Below are positions 1-5,676 of a DNA stretch of 5,750 nucleotides, piece by piece. Source of the DNA: Clostridiales bacterium (GTDB lineage Bacteria; Bacillota; Clostridia; Oscillospirales; Oscillospiraceae); assembly GCA_009774055.1 (NCBI GenBank), contig VSNB01000202.1, forward strand, positions 1-5,750, read 5' to 3'. Made by a program: the position numbers and the translations under genes. How positions within the stretch are numbered: position 1 is the first letter of the stretch; every line of letters starts with the position of its first letter. The notes below the pieces were generated by a model that saw nothing but the letters and a program-made list of their open reading frames with translations, was not told the DNA's origin and did no database searches.

Positions 1-85
1 TTTTTCGCCTCCTCCGCCATAAATCTACATTTTTTCCTCGGCGTTTTCTTACATTTTATCACTGGCGCTGACAGCTGAAAATACG

Positions 86-130
86 ATGAGTACCTATGAA
101 AATGAACCATTAAGGGGACTATTAGGATGA
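86..130 (+). CDS. Possible 14-residue leader peptide before the helicase
   Basis: ATG at 86 opens a short frame reading MSTYENEPLRGLLG. Its TGA (128-130) overlaps the helicase ATG (127-129) as ATGA, the arrangement typical of translational coupling, which also occurs at the helicase's own 3' end. There is no good ribosome binding site before this ATG. The frame is open upstream only to a TAA at 20-22, so it is not the tail of a long gene. It may be a coupling or leader ORF, or chance. No family is recognised. Confidence 0.25.
   Translation: MSTYENEPLRGLLG
112..117 (+). promoter_or_regulatory. Ribosome binding site of the helicase gene
   Basis: AAGGGG lies 9 bases before the ATG at 127 and supports that start. 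No convincing promoter was found upstream. CTGACA at 68-73 matches a -35 box at 5 of 6 positions but has no matching -10 at normal spacing, so transcription may enter from outside the window. Confidence 0.55.
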
Positions 131-2055
131 ATACCAACGATAACAGGTTGAATGCCCATAACGAGATAGATCACATATTCAAAGACCTTTTCCCCGCCCA
201 GAATATGGCGGAGCGCCCCGAACAGGTGGCGCTCTGCCACCGGATGCTGGACGCCATGCTGGACGGCGGCATCGCTCTGTGTGACGCCGGGACGGGGATC
301 GGCAAGACCTACGCCTATCTGGTGGCCGGGACGGTATACAGCCGGTTCCGGGCCGTCAGCGGACTGGAGCCGAAGCCCATCCTCGTCTCCACCTCCAGCA
401 TCGCGCTCCAGAATGCGGTGCAGGGTGAATACCTGCCGCTCCTGTCCGGCCTGCTGCTGGAGGACGGCATGATCGCAAAGCCCCTCCAAGCGGTGATTCG
501 CAAGGGGAAATCCCACTACGTCTGCGATGCGCGGCTGGAACGGCGGCTGGGGCAGTTAAACCTTCAAAAGAAGAATTGGAGAGCCGGTGCGGCCCTGCTC
601 GCCCTGCGGAAACAGCTTGACATGAGCGAGGCCGCCCATCTCAGTCACTATGACCGGGAACGCGTCTGCGTCCCCCGGATCTGCGATTGCCAGCGGGAGA
701 CCTGCCAGTATCTCGCCTTTTTGGAGGACTGTAACTCCGGGGGGTATCTCTTCCAAATCTGCAACCACAACCTGCTGCTGGCGGACGCTATCCACCGGGG
801 CAGCGGACGCAGGCCCATCCTCCCGGACGCCTGTGCCCTGATTGTGGACGAGGCCCACAAACTGCCCGAGACAGCCCGCCAGATGTTCGGAGTGACTCTG
901 GCAGCGGAGGACATCCGTGCTCTCACCCACAGCCTGCAGGGCGAACGTTTCCTGCTGGCGGCAGAAGTTCTGAGCGATAGCGCCAAGTCCCTGCTACGGA
1001 AGCTGAACCGCCCGCCGGAGGGTAAGCCCTTTGACTATTACAAAAGGTCGCTGGTCACTCCGGAGCGGAGCCTGACGGTGATCGACCGGCAGCTCCAAGG
1101 CCTGCTCACGCCCGCCACCCGCAGGCGGCTGGACAGCGTATCCTCCACGGTGTCCCTGTTCCATCAGGGCCACCCGGATATGGTCTTCTATGCCGAGGAG
1201 GACGCCCGCGGCGGCACTATGCTGTGCGCCACCATCTCTGACCTGACCGCCCAGCTCCGCCAGACGCTCTGGCGGCAGGACCGGCCTGCCATCCTCACCT
1301 CCGCCACGCTGGCCGTGGGCGAGGACTTCCGACGCTTCAAAGAGGAAACGGGCCTGCTGACCGATAGCCGGGTGACGGAGTCCGTTGCTCGGTCGCCCTT
1401 CGACTACCAGCAGAACTGTCTGCTGTACTTACCAAAGTTCCCGCCCAGGCAGAAGGCCGCGGCCTACTATGTCGAACTGGCGAAGGAGATCGCCGCCCTG
1501 CTGGACGCGGCCCAGGGCCACGCTCTGGCGCTGTTCACATCTTACGCCGCCATGTCGGCGGTGAAGGAGCGCTTGCCGGACCACGGCCTGCGGTACCCTC
1601 TGTTCACCATGGGCCGCAGCGCCATCCATACCACGGAGCAGTTCAAGGCCAGCCCCGGCAGTGTGCTGCTGGCGGCGGGGGCCGCCTGGGAGGGCTTCGA
1701 CTTCCCCGGCGACTGCGTGTCCCTGCTGATCATCCCCCGCCTGCCCTTCGCCGTCCCGGACGCTCTGAAGGAGAAAGAGCGGGGGAACCACCCCTCTCTC
1801 CGGCTGTTCATCCGGGCGGTGGTGGTGCCGGAGATGCAGATCAAATTAAAGCAGGGCTTTGGACGGGCCATCCGCACCGAGACGGACACCTGCGTGGTGG
1901 CCATTCTGGATGAACGGGCCAACCAGGGCAAGCGATACTTCGAGGATATGCTGGCCGCCCTGCCGGAGATGCCCATCACCGGCAGTCTTGAGGACGTGGC
2001 GAGGTTTATCCGGGCGGTGAAGGGCAGTGATTACTTTATGGAGGCCGCATCATGA
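127..2055 (+). CDS. DinG/XPD-family ATP-dependent DNA helicase
   Basis: This is a 642-residue superfamily 2 helicase of the DinG/XPD (Rad3-like) group, a little shorter than E. coli DinG (about 716). Motifs appear in the expected order: a Q-motif-like segment RPEQ near residue 30; Walker A DAGTGIGKT at 53-61; cysteines C133, C181, C186, C188 and C193 between motifs I and II, fitting a 4Fe-4S cluster; DEAH at 241-244; TSATL at 391-395; WEGFDFPG at 521-528; and the arginine-finger motif QGFGRAIR at 576-583. Known family members use ATP to unwind DNA 5'-to-3' and act on forks, R-loops or D-loops. Role here is inferred: processing DNA of a mobile element. The start has AAGGGG 9 bases upstream. 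The gene is very GC-rich (two hand-counted 60-base lines gave 63% and 72%) and is coupled by ATGA to the next gene. No cas genes are visible, so nothing links it to type IV CRISPR DinG. The helicase call is firm; the exact subfamily is not. Confidence 0.93.
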   Translation: MNTNDNRLNAHNEIDHIFKDLFPAQNMAERPEQVALCHRMLDAMLDGGIALCDAGTGIGKTYAYLVAGTVYSRFRAVSGLEPKPILVSTSSIALQNAVQGEYLPLLSGLLLEDGMIAKPLQAVIRKGKSHYVCDARLERRLGQLNLQKKNWRAGAALLALRKQLDMSEAAHLSHYDRERVCVPRICDCQRETCQYLAFLEDCNSGGYLFQICNHNLLLADAIHRGSGRRPILPDACALIVDEAHKLPETARQMFGVTLAAEDIRALTHSLQGERFLLAAEVLSDSAKSLLRKLNRPPEGKPFDYYKRSLVTPERSLTVIDRQLQGLLTPATRRRLDSVSSTVSLFHQGHPDMVFYAEEDARGGTMLCATISDLTAQLRQTLWRQDRPAILTSATLAVGEDFRRFKEETGLLTDSRVTESVARSPFDYQQNCLLYLPKFPPRQKAAAYYVELAKEIAALLDAAQGHALALFTSYAAMSAVKERLPDHGLRYPLFTMGRSAIHTTEQFKASPGSVLLAAGAAWEGFDFPGDCVSLLIIPRLPFAVPDALKEKERGNHPSLRLFIRAVVVPEMQIKLKQGFGRAIRTETDTCVVAILDERANQGKRYFEDMLAALPEMPITGSLEDVARFIRAVKGSDYFMEAAS

Positions 2056-2234
2056 GTGCAAAAAAAGAAAAACAGGACTGCAGTGATGAGAACATGGTGG
2101 AACTCCGCATTTCCGGTCATTCGGTCAGCCTTAGCTTTGCAAAGGAGCCGGATGCCACAGTTGCCCAACGTGTCCGAAACTGCTTGATCGACTCGTTTAT
2201 CCGTCAGGATACGGCGAGGCGCGGGGCCGCCTAA
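2052..2234 (+). CDS. Small protein coupled to the helicase, possibly TnpW-like
   Basis: A 60-residue ORF whose ATG overlaps the helicase stop as ATGA, with GGAGG at 2040-2044 placed 7 bases before it, so it is very likely translated and coupled to the helicase. It has a charged, lysine-rich N-terminus (MSAKKEKQD), then a stretch that alternates like beta strands (VELRISGHSVSLSF, residues 16-29), and then a likely amphipathic helix (TVAQRVRNCLIDSFIR). This layout resembles the small TnpW family proteins of clostridial transposons such as Tn4451, whose function is poorly known; that match is from memory and tentative. There is no signal peptide, membrane segment or helix-turn-helix. A serine recombinase lies further downstream, which fits a TnpW context. 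It is unlikely to be a HipB-type antitoxin for the kinase that follows, because it lacks a DNA-binding fold signature and the kinase has its own promoter. Confidence 0.72.
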   Translation: MSAKKEKQDCSDENMVELRISGHSVSLSFAKEPDATVAQRVRNCLIDSFIRQDTARRGAA

Positions 2235-2263
2235 TGAAAACAGCTCACAGCGCAAAATCCTCG

Positions 2264-2292
2264 TTTACTTTCCGCTGAAAATTCGCTATAAT
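2264..2292 (+). promoter_or_regulatory. Sigma-70/SigA-type promoter of the HipA-like kinase gene
   Basis: TTTACT (2264-2269, 4 of 6 matches to TTGACA) and a perfect TATAAT (2287-2292) are separated by 17 bases. Transcription would begin near 2299, about 20 bases before the chosen ATG, giving a short leader that contains the ribosome binding site. It means the kinase can be expressed independently of the helicase operon. Confidence 0.72.
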
Positions 2293-2306
2293 AAGGAAAA
2301 GAGTGC

Positions 2307-2314
2307 AAGGAGGG
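2307..2314 (+). promoter_or_regulatory. Strong ribosome binding site that decides the kinase start
   Basis: AAGGAGGG is 6 bases before the ATG at 2321. An in-frame GTG at 2303 would extend the protein by six residues, but it lies upstream of this site and only a few bases after the predicted transcription start, so ATG 2321 is preferred. Confidence 0.85.
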
Positions 2315-2320
2315 CGAAAT

Positions 2321-3502
2321 ATGGAGCAGGAATATATTCTTCGACTCTATGATACAGACTTGCTGACGTTCTCCCTGTCCGAGCATGGCATCGAGGGCTT
2401 GAAAGCCGAAATCCATGAAATCAACCAGGCAGAACGCAGCCGGTTCCCGCTGGATATGGAGCTAAGCGATGCGGGCCTGCTGAAGTGGCTGCAGCGGCGG
2501 GTGATCCCCAAAAACCGCGCATACGTTGCAGAAATTCTCAAGACTTTCGGGCTGAGCGTCAACGATACCAAAGGGATCATTGATGTGTGCAAGGGCCTGT
2601 CCCTGAACGACAGCTTCTGGGTGGTCCCCCAGGGCTTTGCGGGAACCTTCGCGCAGTACAACTTGTATGAAAATCGATTCTCAGAGATTCTGTCCCTGGT
2701 GGCCTATACGGGAATCGGGCAGAGTGATGCTGCATTTACCACCTCACCGGAACTGACCACCAACGGGATGCTGCCCAAGGGCTGGCGCTTTATTGAGGGG
2801 GATGGCATCTACTTGTACAAAGGCGGCACCTCCGGCGCGGCCAACACGGGGAATGAGCCGTACAGCGAGTTCTACGCCAGCCAGATCGCACAGGCCATGG
2901 GCCTCCACGCGGTACGCTACGAGCTGGAGAACTGGAAGGGTATCCTGGCCTCCCGCTGTAAGCTGTTCACAGATATTGACACGGCCTACATCCCTATTGG
3001 CAGGATCGTCCGGGAGGGCGGGCTGAAAGCCTGCCTGGAATACTATGAGAAGCTGGGACCGGAAACCTATGAGGAGATCAAGAGTATGCTGGTGTTCGAT
3101 GCGGTGATCTACAATGAGGATCGCCACTTCGGTAACTTCGGCGTCCTGCGGGACAACCACAGCGGGGATTTGATTGGTGCGGCTCCAGTATTCGACAACG
3201 GGCTGTCGCTGTTCAATTTCGCTATGCCGGAGGATTGGAAGGACCTGGACAGCTACGCCAAGACGAGGGGGACGGCCTACGGGGTCAGCTTTGAGAGCGT
3301 CTGCCGGGAGGTCATGGGACCGCTCCAGAGGGAGCAGCTTCGCAGGCTGATCGGCTTCACGTTCCAGTGCCACCCCAAGCTGAATCTCCCGGAGGAACGG
3401 CTGACAGCGATAGAACGCCATGTGCAGAAACGGGTGCGCCAGCTGATGGAGATGACACCAGTCCGGGAAAAAGGAAAAAAGCGATCTGGCTTTGAACGGT
3501 AA
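2321..3502 (+). CDS. HipA/CtkA-like Ser/Thr protein kinase
   Basis: A 393-residue protein with a HipA-type kinase fold in its C-terminal two thirds. Visible landmarks are K167 in YLYKGG (ATP-contacting lysine), E183 in YSEFYASQIA (possible helix-C glutamate), the catalytic loop NEDRHFGNF at 265-273 with D267 and N272, and metal-binding D292 in FDNGLSLF. The spacing D-5-N then about 25 to D resembles E. coli HipA (D309, N314, D332), so the active site looks intact. Residues 1-145 form a separate N-terminal part including WLQRRVIPKNR (56-66) and LSLNDSFW (93-100); no function is known to me for it, and it lacks a clear helix-turn-helix. HipA kinases phosphorylate cellular targets such as GltX in toxin-antitoxin systems; the target here is unknown. 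No hipB-like partner is adjacent. The gene has its own promoter. Its TAA touches the IS target duplication, so the reading frame survived the insertion. Such genes are sometimes labelled transcriptional regulators, which the sequence does not support. Confidence 0.82.
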   Translation: MEQEYILRLYDTDLLTFSLSEHGIEGLKAEIHEINQAERSRFPLDMELSDAGLLKWLQRRVIPKNRAYVAEILKTFGLSVNDTKGIIDVCKGLSLNDSFWVVPQGFAGTFAQYNLYENRFSEILSLVAYTGIGQSDAAFTTSPELTTNGMLPKGWRFIEGDGIYLYKGGTSGAANTGNEPYSEFYASQIAQAMGLHAVRYELENWKGILASRCKLFTDIDTAYIPIGRIVREGGLKACLEYYEKLGPETYEEIKSMLVFDAVIYNEDRHFGNFGVLRDNHSGDLIGAAPVFDNGLSLFNFAMPEDWKDLDSYAKTRGTAYGVSFESVCREVMGPLQREQLRRLIGFTFQCHPKLNLPEERLTAIERHVQKRVRQLMEMTPVREKGKKRSGFER

Positions 3503-3509
3503 TAAAAAA
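3502..3509. repeat. 8-bp target site duplication, left copy
   Basis: ATAAAAAA directly abuts the left inverted repeat and is repeated exactly at 4498-4505. If the IS ends are drawn one base further in on both sides, the flanking direct repeat is 10 bp (AATAAAAAAT, 3501-3510 and 4497-4506). The 8-bp reading fits what is known of the IS1595 family. Confidence 0.88.
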
Positions 3510-3533
3510 TGTGGTTATCCCTTTAACTCAGCC
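3510..3533 (+). repeat. Terminal inverted repeat of the IS (transposase 3' side)
   Basis: It starts TGTGGTTATCCCTTT and ends TCAGCC. It pairs with 4474-4497, with mismatches only at positions 16 and 18 from the tip. The transposase stop codon (3523-3525) lies inside it. Confidence 0.9.
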
Positions 3534-4398
3534 GAGCAGAAGTACCAACAGCTAAGGCCAGGCGCTCCAGAAGGCGGGGGCCAAAGTCACGGCGACTGAA
3601 GCGGAAGCAATATTCGTCAAGGTAGGCTTGGAGGTACTTCTTGGGCAGGCCATGGTAAGTACCCAGGATGAACGCCTTGGCGTTGCTAATCACGATGTGC
3701 AGCCAATGGAGCAGGCCTGAATTGGGATCGTAGGGTTTGTGCTCATGGGTATAGCCCTCCAGAGCCGGGATATAACTCCCGTAACCATCACTGTGAATCG
3801 TACTGCCCTGGACAAACGCAGCTTGGGCAAATTTTTTGACAGAGGCCCGCTTGATATTCTGCGTGACCCGCATCTTGGCATAGAGGGGATTCCCCCACTC
3901 ATCCAGAGACACAGCCACAAAAACTTTCGCCTTTTCCGTACCCCGACCCCGTTTCTTTCCAACAGTCGGCCCGCCAAAGTAGGTGTCGTCAAATTCAATG
4001 TTCCCATTGAGCCGATGGGTTTTGTCCCGCTGACCCATGGCGGCGCGGATACGTGTAAGCATATACCATGCGGTTTTATAGGTCGTTCCCAGCATTGACA
4101 TCAGCGCAGTGGCGGAAATGCCCCGCTTGTCCTGGCTGACAAAGTAGAATGCCAAAAACCACTGCGTCAGCGGCATATGGGTTCTGTGGAGCACCGTCCC
4201 CGCTGTCACTGAGGTCTGGTGGTGGCACTCGGCGCATTGATACCGACCGTTGGATAGCAGGCAAGCGTGGTGACAGCCGCATTTAGGGCAGACAAACCCG
4301 CCCGGCCACCGCAGATTTGCCAGGTACTCCCGGCATTTTGCTTCCTTGGAAAACTCTTTCATGAAGGTTCCCAGAGGATACCGCTTGCTCTTTGCCAT
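3523..4398 (-). CDS. IS1595-family transposase (ISXO2-like DDE domain)
   Basis: A 291-residue transposase. It carries an N-terminal zinc ribbon (C37-x2-C40 and C55-x2-C58) followed by a helix-rich segment typical of the family. The ISXO2-like catalytic domain shows EFDDTYFGG (D137/D138), IHSDGYGSY (D204), ISNAKAF (N239, K241) and DEYCFRFSRR (E262). These match the known DD(N/E)-type acidic and amide residues of IS1595 enzymes, so it looks catalytically intact. Family members cut and rejoin DNA at the terminal repeats. The start is set at 4398 because GGAGGG (4407-4412) lies 8 bases before it. An in-frame ATG at 4425 has no such site and falls where transcription from TATAAT (4437-4432) would begin. 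The stop codon lies within the terminal repeat, a compact arrangement. Confidence 0.93.
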   Translation of the reverse strand: MAKSKRYPLGTFMKEFSKEAKCREYLANLRWPGGFVCPKCGCHHACLLSNGRYQCAECHHQTSVTAGTVLHRTHMPLTQWFLAFYFVSQDKRGISATALMSMLGTTYKTAWYMLTRIRAAMGQRDKTHRLNGNIEFDDTYFGGPTVGKKRGRGTEKAKVFVAVSLDEWGNPLYAKMRVTQNIKRASVKKFAQAAFVQGSTIHSDGYGSYIPALEGYTHEHKPYDPNSGLLHWLHIVISNAKAFILGTYHGLPKKYLQAYLDEYCFRFSRRDFGPRLLERLALAVGTSARLS

Positions 4399-4406
4399 GA
4401 CCCGTT

Positions 4407-4412
4407 CCCTCC
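4407..4412 (-). promoter_or_regulatory. Ribosome binding site that decides the transposase start
   Basis: On the minus strand GGAGGG is 8 bases before the ATG at 4398. This favours MAKSKRYPLG as the N-terminus over the nine-residue longer version starting at 4425. Confidence 0.8.
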
Positions 4413-4431
4413 ATTTTTGGTTCATGGCCTA

Positions 4432-4437
4432 ATTATA
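4432..4437 (-). promoter_or_regulatory. Possible -10 box of the transposase promoter
   Basis: A perfect TATAAT on the minus strand just inside the IS. Transcription would begin near 4425, leaving a leader of about 27 bases before the ATG at 4398. No good -35 is seen at 15-19 bases spacing, so the promoter may be weak, as is common for transposases. Confidence 0.4.
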
Positions 4438-4473
4438 TTCTCTGATATATCCCATAATCCGGGCTTTTCCTCT

Positions 4474-4497
4474 GGCTGATTAAAAGGGATAACCACA
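4474..4497 (-). repeat. Terminal inverted repeat of the IS (transposase 5' side)
   Basis: Read on the minus strand it begins TGTGGTTATCCCTTT and ends TCAGCC, matching 3510-3533 at 22 of 24 positions. It is immediately followed on the plus strand by the second copy of the target duplication. Confidence 0.9.
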
Positions 4498-4505
4498 ATA
4501 AAAAA
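4498..4505. repeat. 8-bp target site duplication, right copy
   Basis: ATAAAAAA, identical to 3502-3509. Removing the IS and one copy restores a junction in which the kinase stop codon is followed within about ten bases by the hairpin at 4507-4560. Confidence 0.88.
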
Positions 4506-4506
4506 T

Positions 4507-4560
4507 ATATGCAGAAAGCGGCGCTGTCCAGATTGATGGACGGTGCCGCTTTCTACATAT
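4507..4560. terminator. Strong hairpin, likely transcription terminator
   Basis: The core stem pairs 4513-4529 with 4538-4554 (17 pairs including two G-U) around an 8-base loop. Five further pairs extend it to 4507 and 4560 across one C-A mismatch. On the minus strand it is followed by a run of six T (opposite 4505-4500), which makes a classic intrinsic terminator for transcription coming from the Ymh-like gene. On the plus strand the next T-run is weak and distant (TTTT at 4573-4576). In the sequence before IS insertion it would have stood just after the stop of the HipA-like gene, so it may have served both converging genes. Confidence 0.72.
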
Positions 4561-4756
4561 TCGATGAATGCCTTTTATAATACTGACAGAACGAAAGCCC
4601 TGGGTTTGCAATGGATTTGGCGCTTTATCCCTATTCTTTCGTTAAAAAGCACTATAAAATGAGGACCATAGGAGATAAAAAAACAGACTATGCTTTTGTA
4701 TAAACTTTTTGGACTGAATGGAAAGCAAGAAATATTTGGATTAAAATCGACTGACT
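4561..4756. other. Intergenic stretch without a convincing gene
   Basis: About 200 AT-rich bases. The only structures seen are an 8-bp inverted repeat AACGAAAG (4590-4597) / CTTTCGTT (4636-4643) with a 38-base gap, and two tiny plus-strand ORFs (4611-4703 and 4690-4797) without usable ribosome binding sites. It may be the 3' untranslated region of the minus-strand gene, or the remnant of something lost. Confidence 0.5.
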
Positions 4757-5449
4757 CTATTTGTCCAAAACATACATCAGCTGGCTGGCAAGCATAATTT
4801 GTTCAACAGCTTCTCGCTTTGTGCAAGGCAGATTTGCGTGAGCAGCCGGATTCCGATATGCGGCAAATGCCCCCTCAAGCAAAGATTTAATACCTCGCCG
4901 ATAATCTTTACCACTAACGGTTGAGGTATCGCATAAATCAAAAACACCATTGTCACTTAGCAGCGCACCGATTACATCTCCAATTTTTGCGGGAATAGTT
5001 GCGTCAGGTTTAAGTTCTCGGAACAGTTCCCTTAACCGAGTTTCAAGTTCTTTCATAGCCTTTTCGGCGGCAGAAGCGAAATGGCCATCACAAAATAGTT
5101 CCTTAGATATTTTGCTGATTCTTGAATGGATGCTCGTCCAAAATTGAGCGTTTATAGGTTCGGAATAAAGTTGCTGCACAATGATGAACAGTTCGCCAAA
5201 TACTGCTGAATTAAGTGTAAAACCACTAAGGCGGTTACCAGAAAACAATCTCTGCGAAATTGTCGGCAAATGCAAAGCATAAAATGGATATTCTTCACGG
5301 ATGACACTTACAATGAAGAAAATTCGCTGGCAAACTGCCTGAACCTCTGCTTCGGTATGTAGAAAAGGAAGTCCTGTTCCCAACTGACGATCTGTACTTT
5401 CCACCCATTTATGTAACTCAGCAATTTCATTTGTATAAGTGTTTCTCAT
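4757..5449 (-). CDS. Ymh/TIGR02391-like protein with HEPN-type RNxxxH motif
   Basis: A 230-residue, apparently soluble protein with no signal peptide or membrane segment. The C-terminal half resembles the Hypoth_Ymh (TIGR02391) family: ISKISKELFCDGHFASAAEKA (start near residue 111), then a long helix rich in E and R, then GIKSLLEGAFAAYRNPAAH (about 186-204). R199-NPAA-H204 fits the Rx4-6H signature of HEPN ribonuclease-like domains found in many defence and toxin proteins. The family match is from memory; nuclease activity is inference. The N-terminal 100 residues are not recognised. The start at 5449 has AAGGAG 5 bases upstream; a TTG at 5482 would add 11 residues but lies at the predicted transcription start. 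Three hand-counted 60-base lines gave 42-47% GC, well below the helicase and kinase genes, suggesting a separate origin. It stands alone on its strand with its own promoter. Confidence 0.7.
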   Translation of the reverse strand: MRNTYTNEIAELHKWVESTDRQLGTGLPFLHTEAEVQAVCQRIFFIVSVIREEYPFYALHLPTISQRLFSGNRLSGFTLNSAVFGELFIIVQQLYSEPINAQFWTSIHSRISKISKELFCDGHFASAAEKAMKELETRLRELFRELKPDATIPAKIGDVIGALLSDNGVFDLCDTSTVSGKDYRRGIKSLLEGAFAAYRNPAAHANLPCTKREAVEQIMLASQLMYVLDK

Positions 5450-5454
5450 AGATA

Positions 5455-5460
5455 CTCCTT
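5455..5460 (-). promoter_or_regulatory. Ribosome binding site of the Ymh-like gene
   Basis: On the minus strand AAGGAG is 5 bases before the ATG at 5449, which decides this start over the upstream TTG at 5482. Confidence 0.8.
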
Positions 5461-5486
5461 GTAAGCAGTTTTCAATGGACAACTAC

Positions 5487-5515
5487 ATTATATAGCATTT
5501 TTTAGCCCAGTTCAA
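5487..5515 (-). promoter_or_regulatory. Sigma-70/SigA-type promoter of the Ymh-like gene
   Basis: On the minus strand TTGAAC (5515-5510, 4 of 6 matches) and a perfect TATAAT (5492-5487) are 17 bases apart. The transcript would start near 5480, about 30 bases before the ATG. Confidence 0.75.
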
Positions 5516-5617
5516 TAAAAATTCCAATGAGAGTGTTCGGGAAAACCAGTGGATATCCGGCACAAGATGTGAGATAATTCGCTTGGCAAGAGCCAGACGC
5601 ACCTTGAAAATTTCATA

Positions 5618-5646
5618 TTGACAGGTGTCCGATTCTCTCACACGAT
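5618..5646 (+). promoter_or_regulatory. Possible promoter of the serine recombinase gene
   Basis: A perfect -35 TTGACA (5618-5623) is followed after 17 bases by a poor -10, CACGAT (5641-5646, 3 of 6). A small inverted repeat TCCGAT (5628-5633) / ATCGGA (5645-5650) overlaps the -10 position and could be an operator or a recombinase binding site. A weak -10 under an inverted repeat would suit a controlled recombinase, but this is speculative. Confidence 0.35.
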
Positions 5647-5676
5647 CGGAAAATCAGAATGAGAGGACGGATACAA

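Larger units (their letters stand above)
3510..4497 (-). mobile_element. Complete IS1595-family insertion sequence (988 bp)
   Basis: The element is bounded by 24-bp inverted repeats beginning TGTGGTTATCCCTTT (22 of 24 identical) and by an exact 8-bp direct repeat. It contains one transposase gene filling most of its length. Its size, the zinc-ribbon plus ISXO2-like transposase and the 8-bp duplication all fit IS1595. The intact frame, near-identical ends and undamaged duplication point to a recent and possibly still active insertion. It lies between the stop codon of the HipA-like gene and a hairpin at 4507-4560, with its transposase converging on the kinase gene. Which named IS it is cannot be told without a database. 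Confidence 0.92.

Noticed and set aside
2060..2066. Run of seven A as a programmed frameshift site
   Set aside because: The small gene reads through in one frame to a sensible stop, and no downstream overlapping frame of interest exists.
2052..2234. Small gene as a HipB-type antitoxin for the downstream kinase
   Set aside because: It shows no helix-turn-helix, is coupled to the helicase, and is separated from the kinase by an independent promoter.
2248..2277. CAGCG / CGCTG inverted repeat flanking the kinase -35 box
   Set aside because: Only five pairs across a 20-base gap, within what chance would give; not enough to call an operator.
2234..2278. Fourteen-codon ORF MKTAHSAKSSFTFR overlapping the stop of the small gene
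   Set aside because: It covers the -35 box of the kinase promoter and has no dedicated ribosome binding site; likely chance.
2744..3421. Long minus-strand open frame of 225 codons opposite the kinase gene
   Set aside because: It is antisense to a well-supported kinase frame, has low-complexity composition typical of a GC-rich shadow, and no family is recognisable.
3739..4098. Plus-strand open frame of 119 codons inside the IS
   Set aside because: It is antisense to the intact transposase, whose zinc ribbon and catalytic motifs are clear.
4611..4703. Short plus-strand ORF starting MDLALYPYSFVKKHYK
   Set aside because: No ribosome binding site precedes it, it is only 30 codons, and no homology is recognised; a decayed gene fragment cannot be excluded.
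4690..4797. Short plus-strand ORF starting MLYKLFGLNGKQ
   Set aside because: AGGAG is 15 bases from the ATG, too far. The ORF overlaps the 3' end of the Ymh-like gene and matches no family I know.
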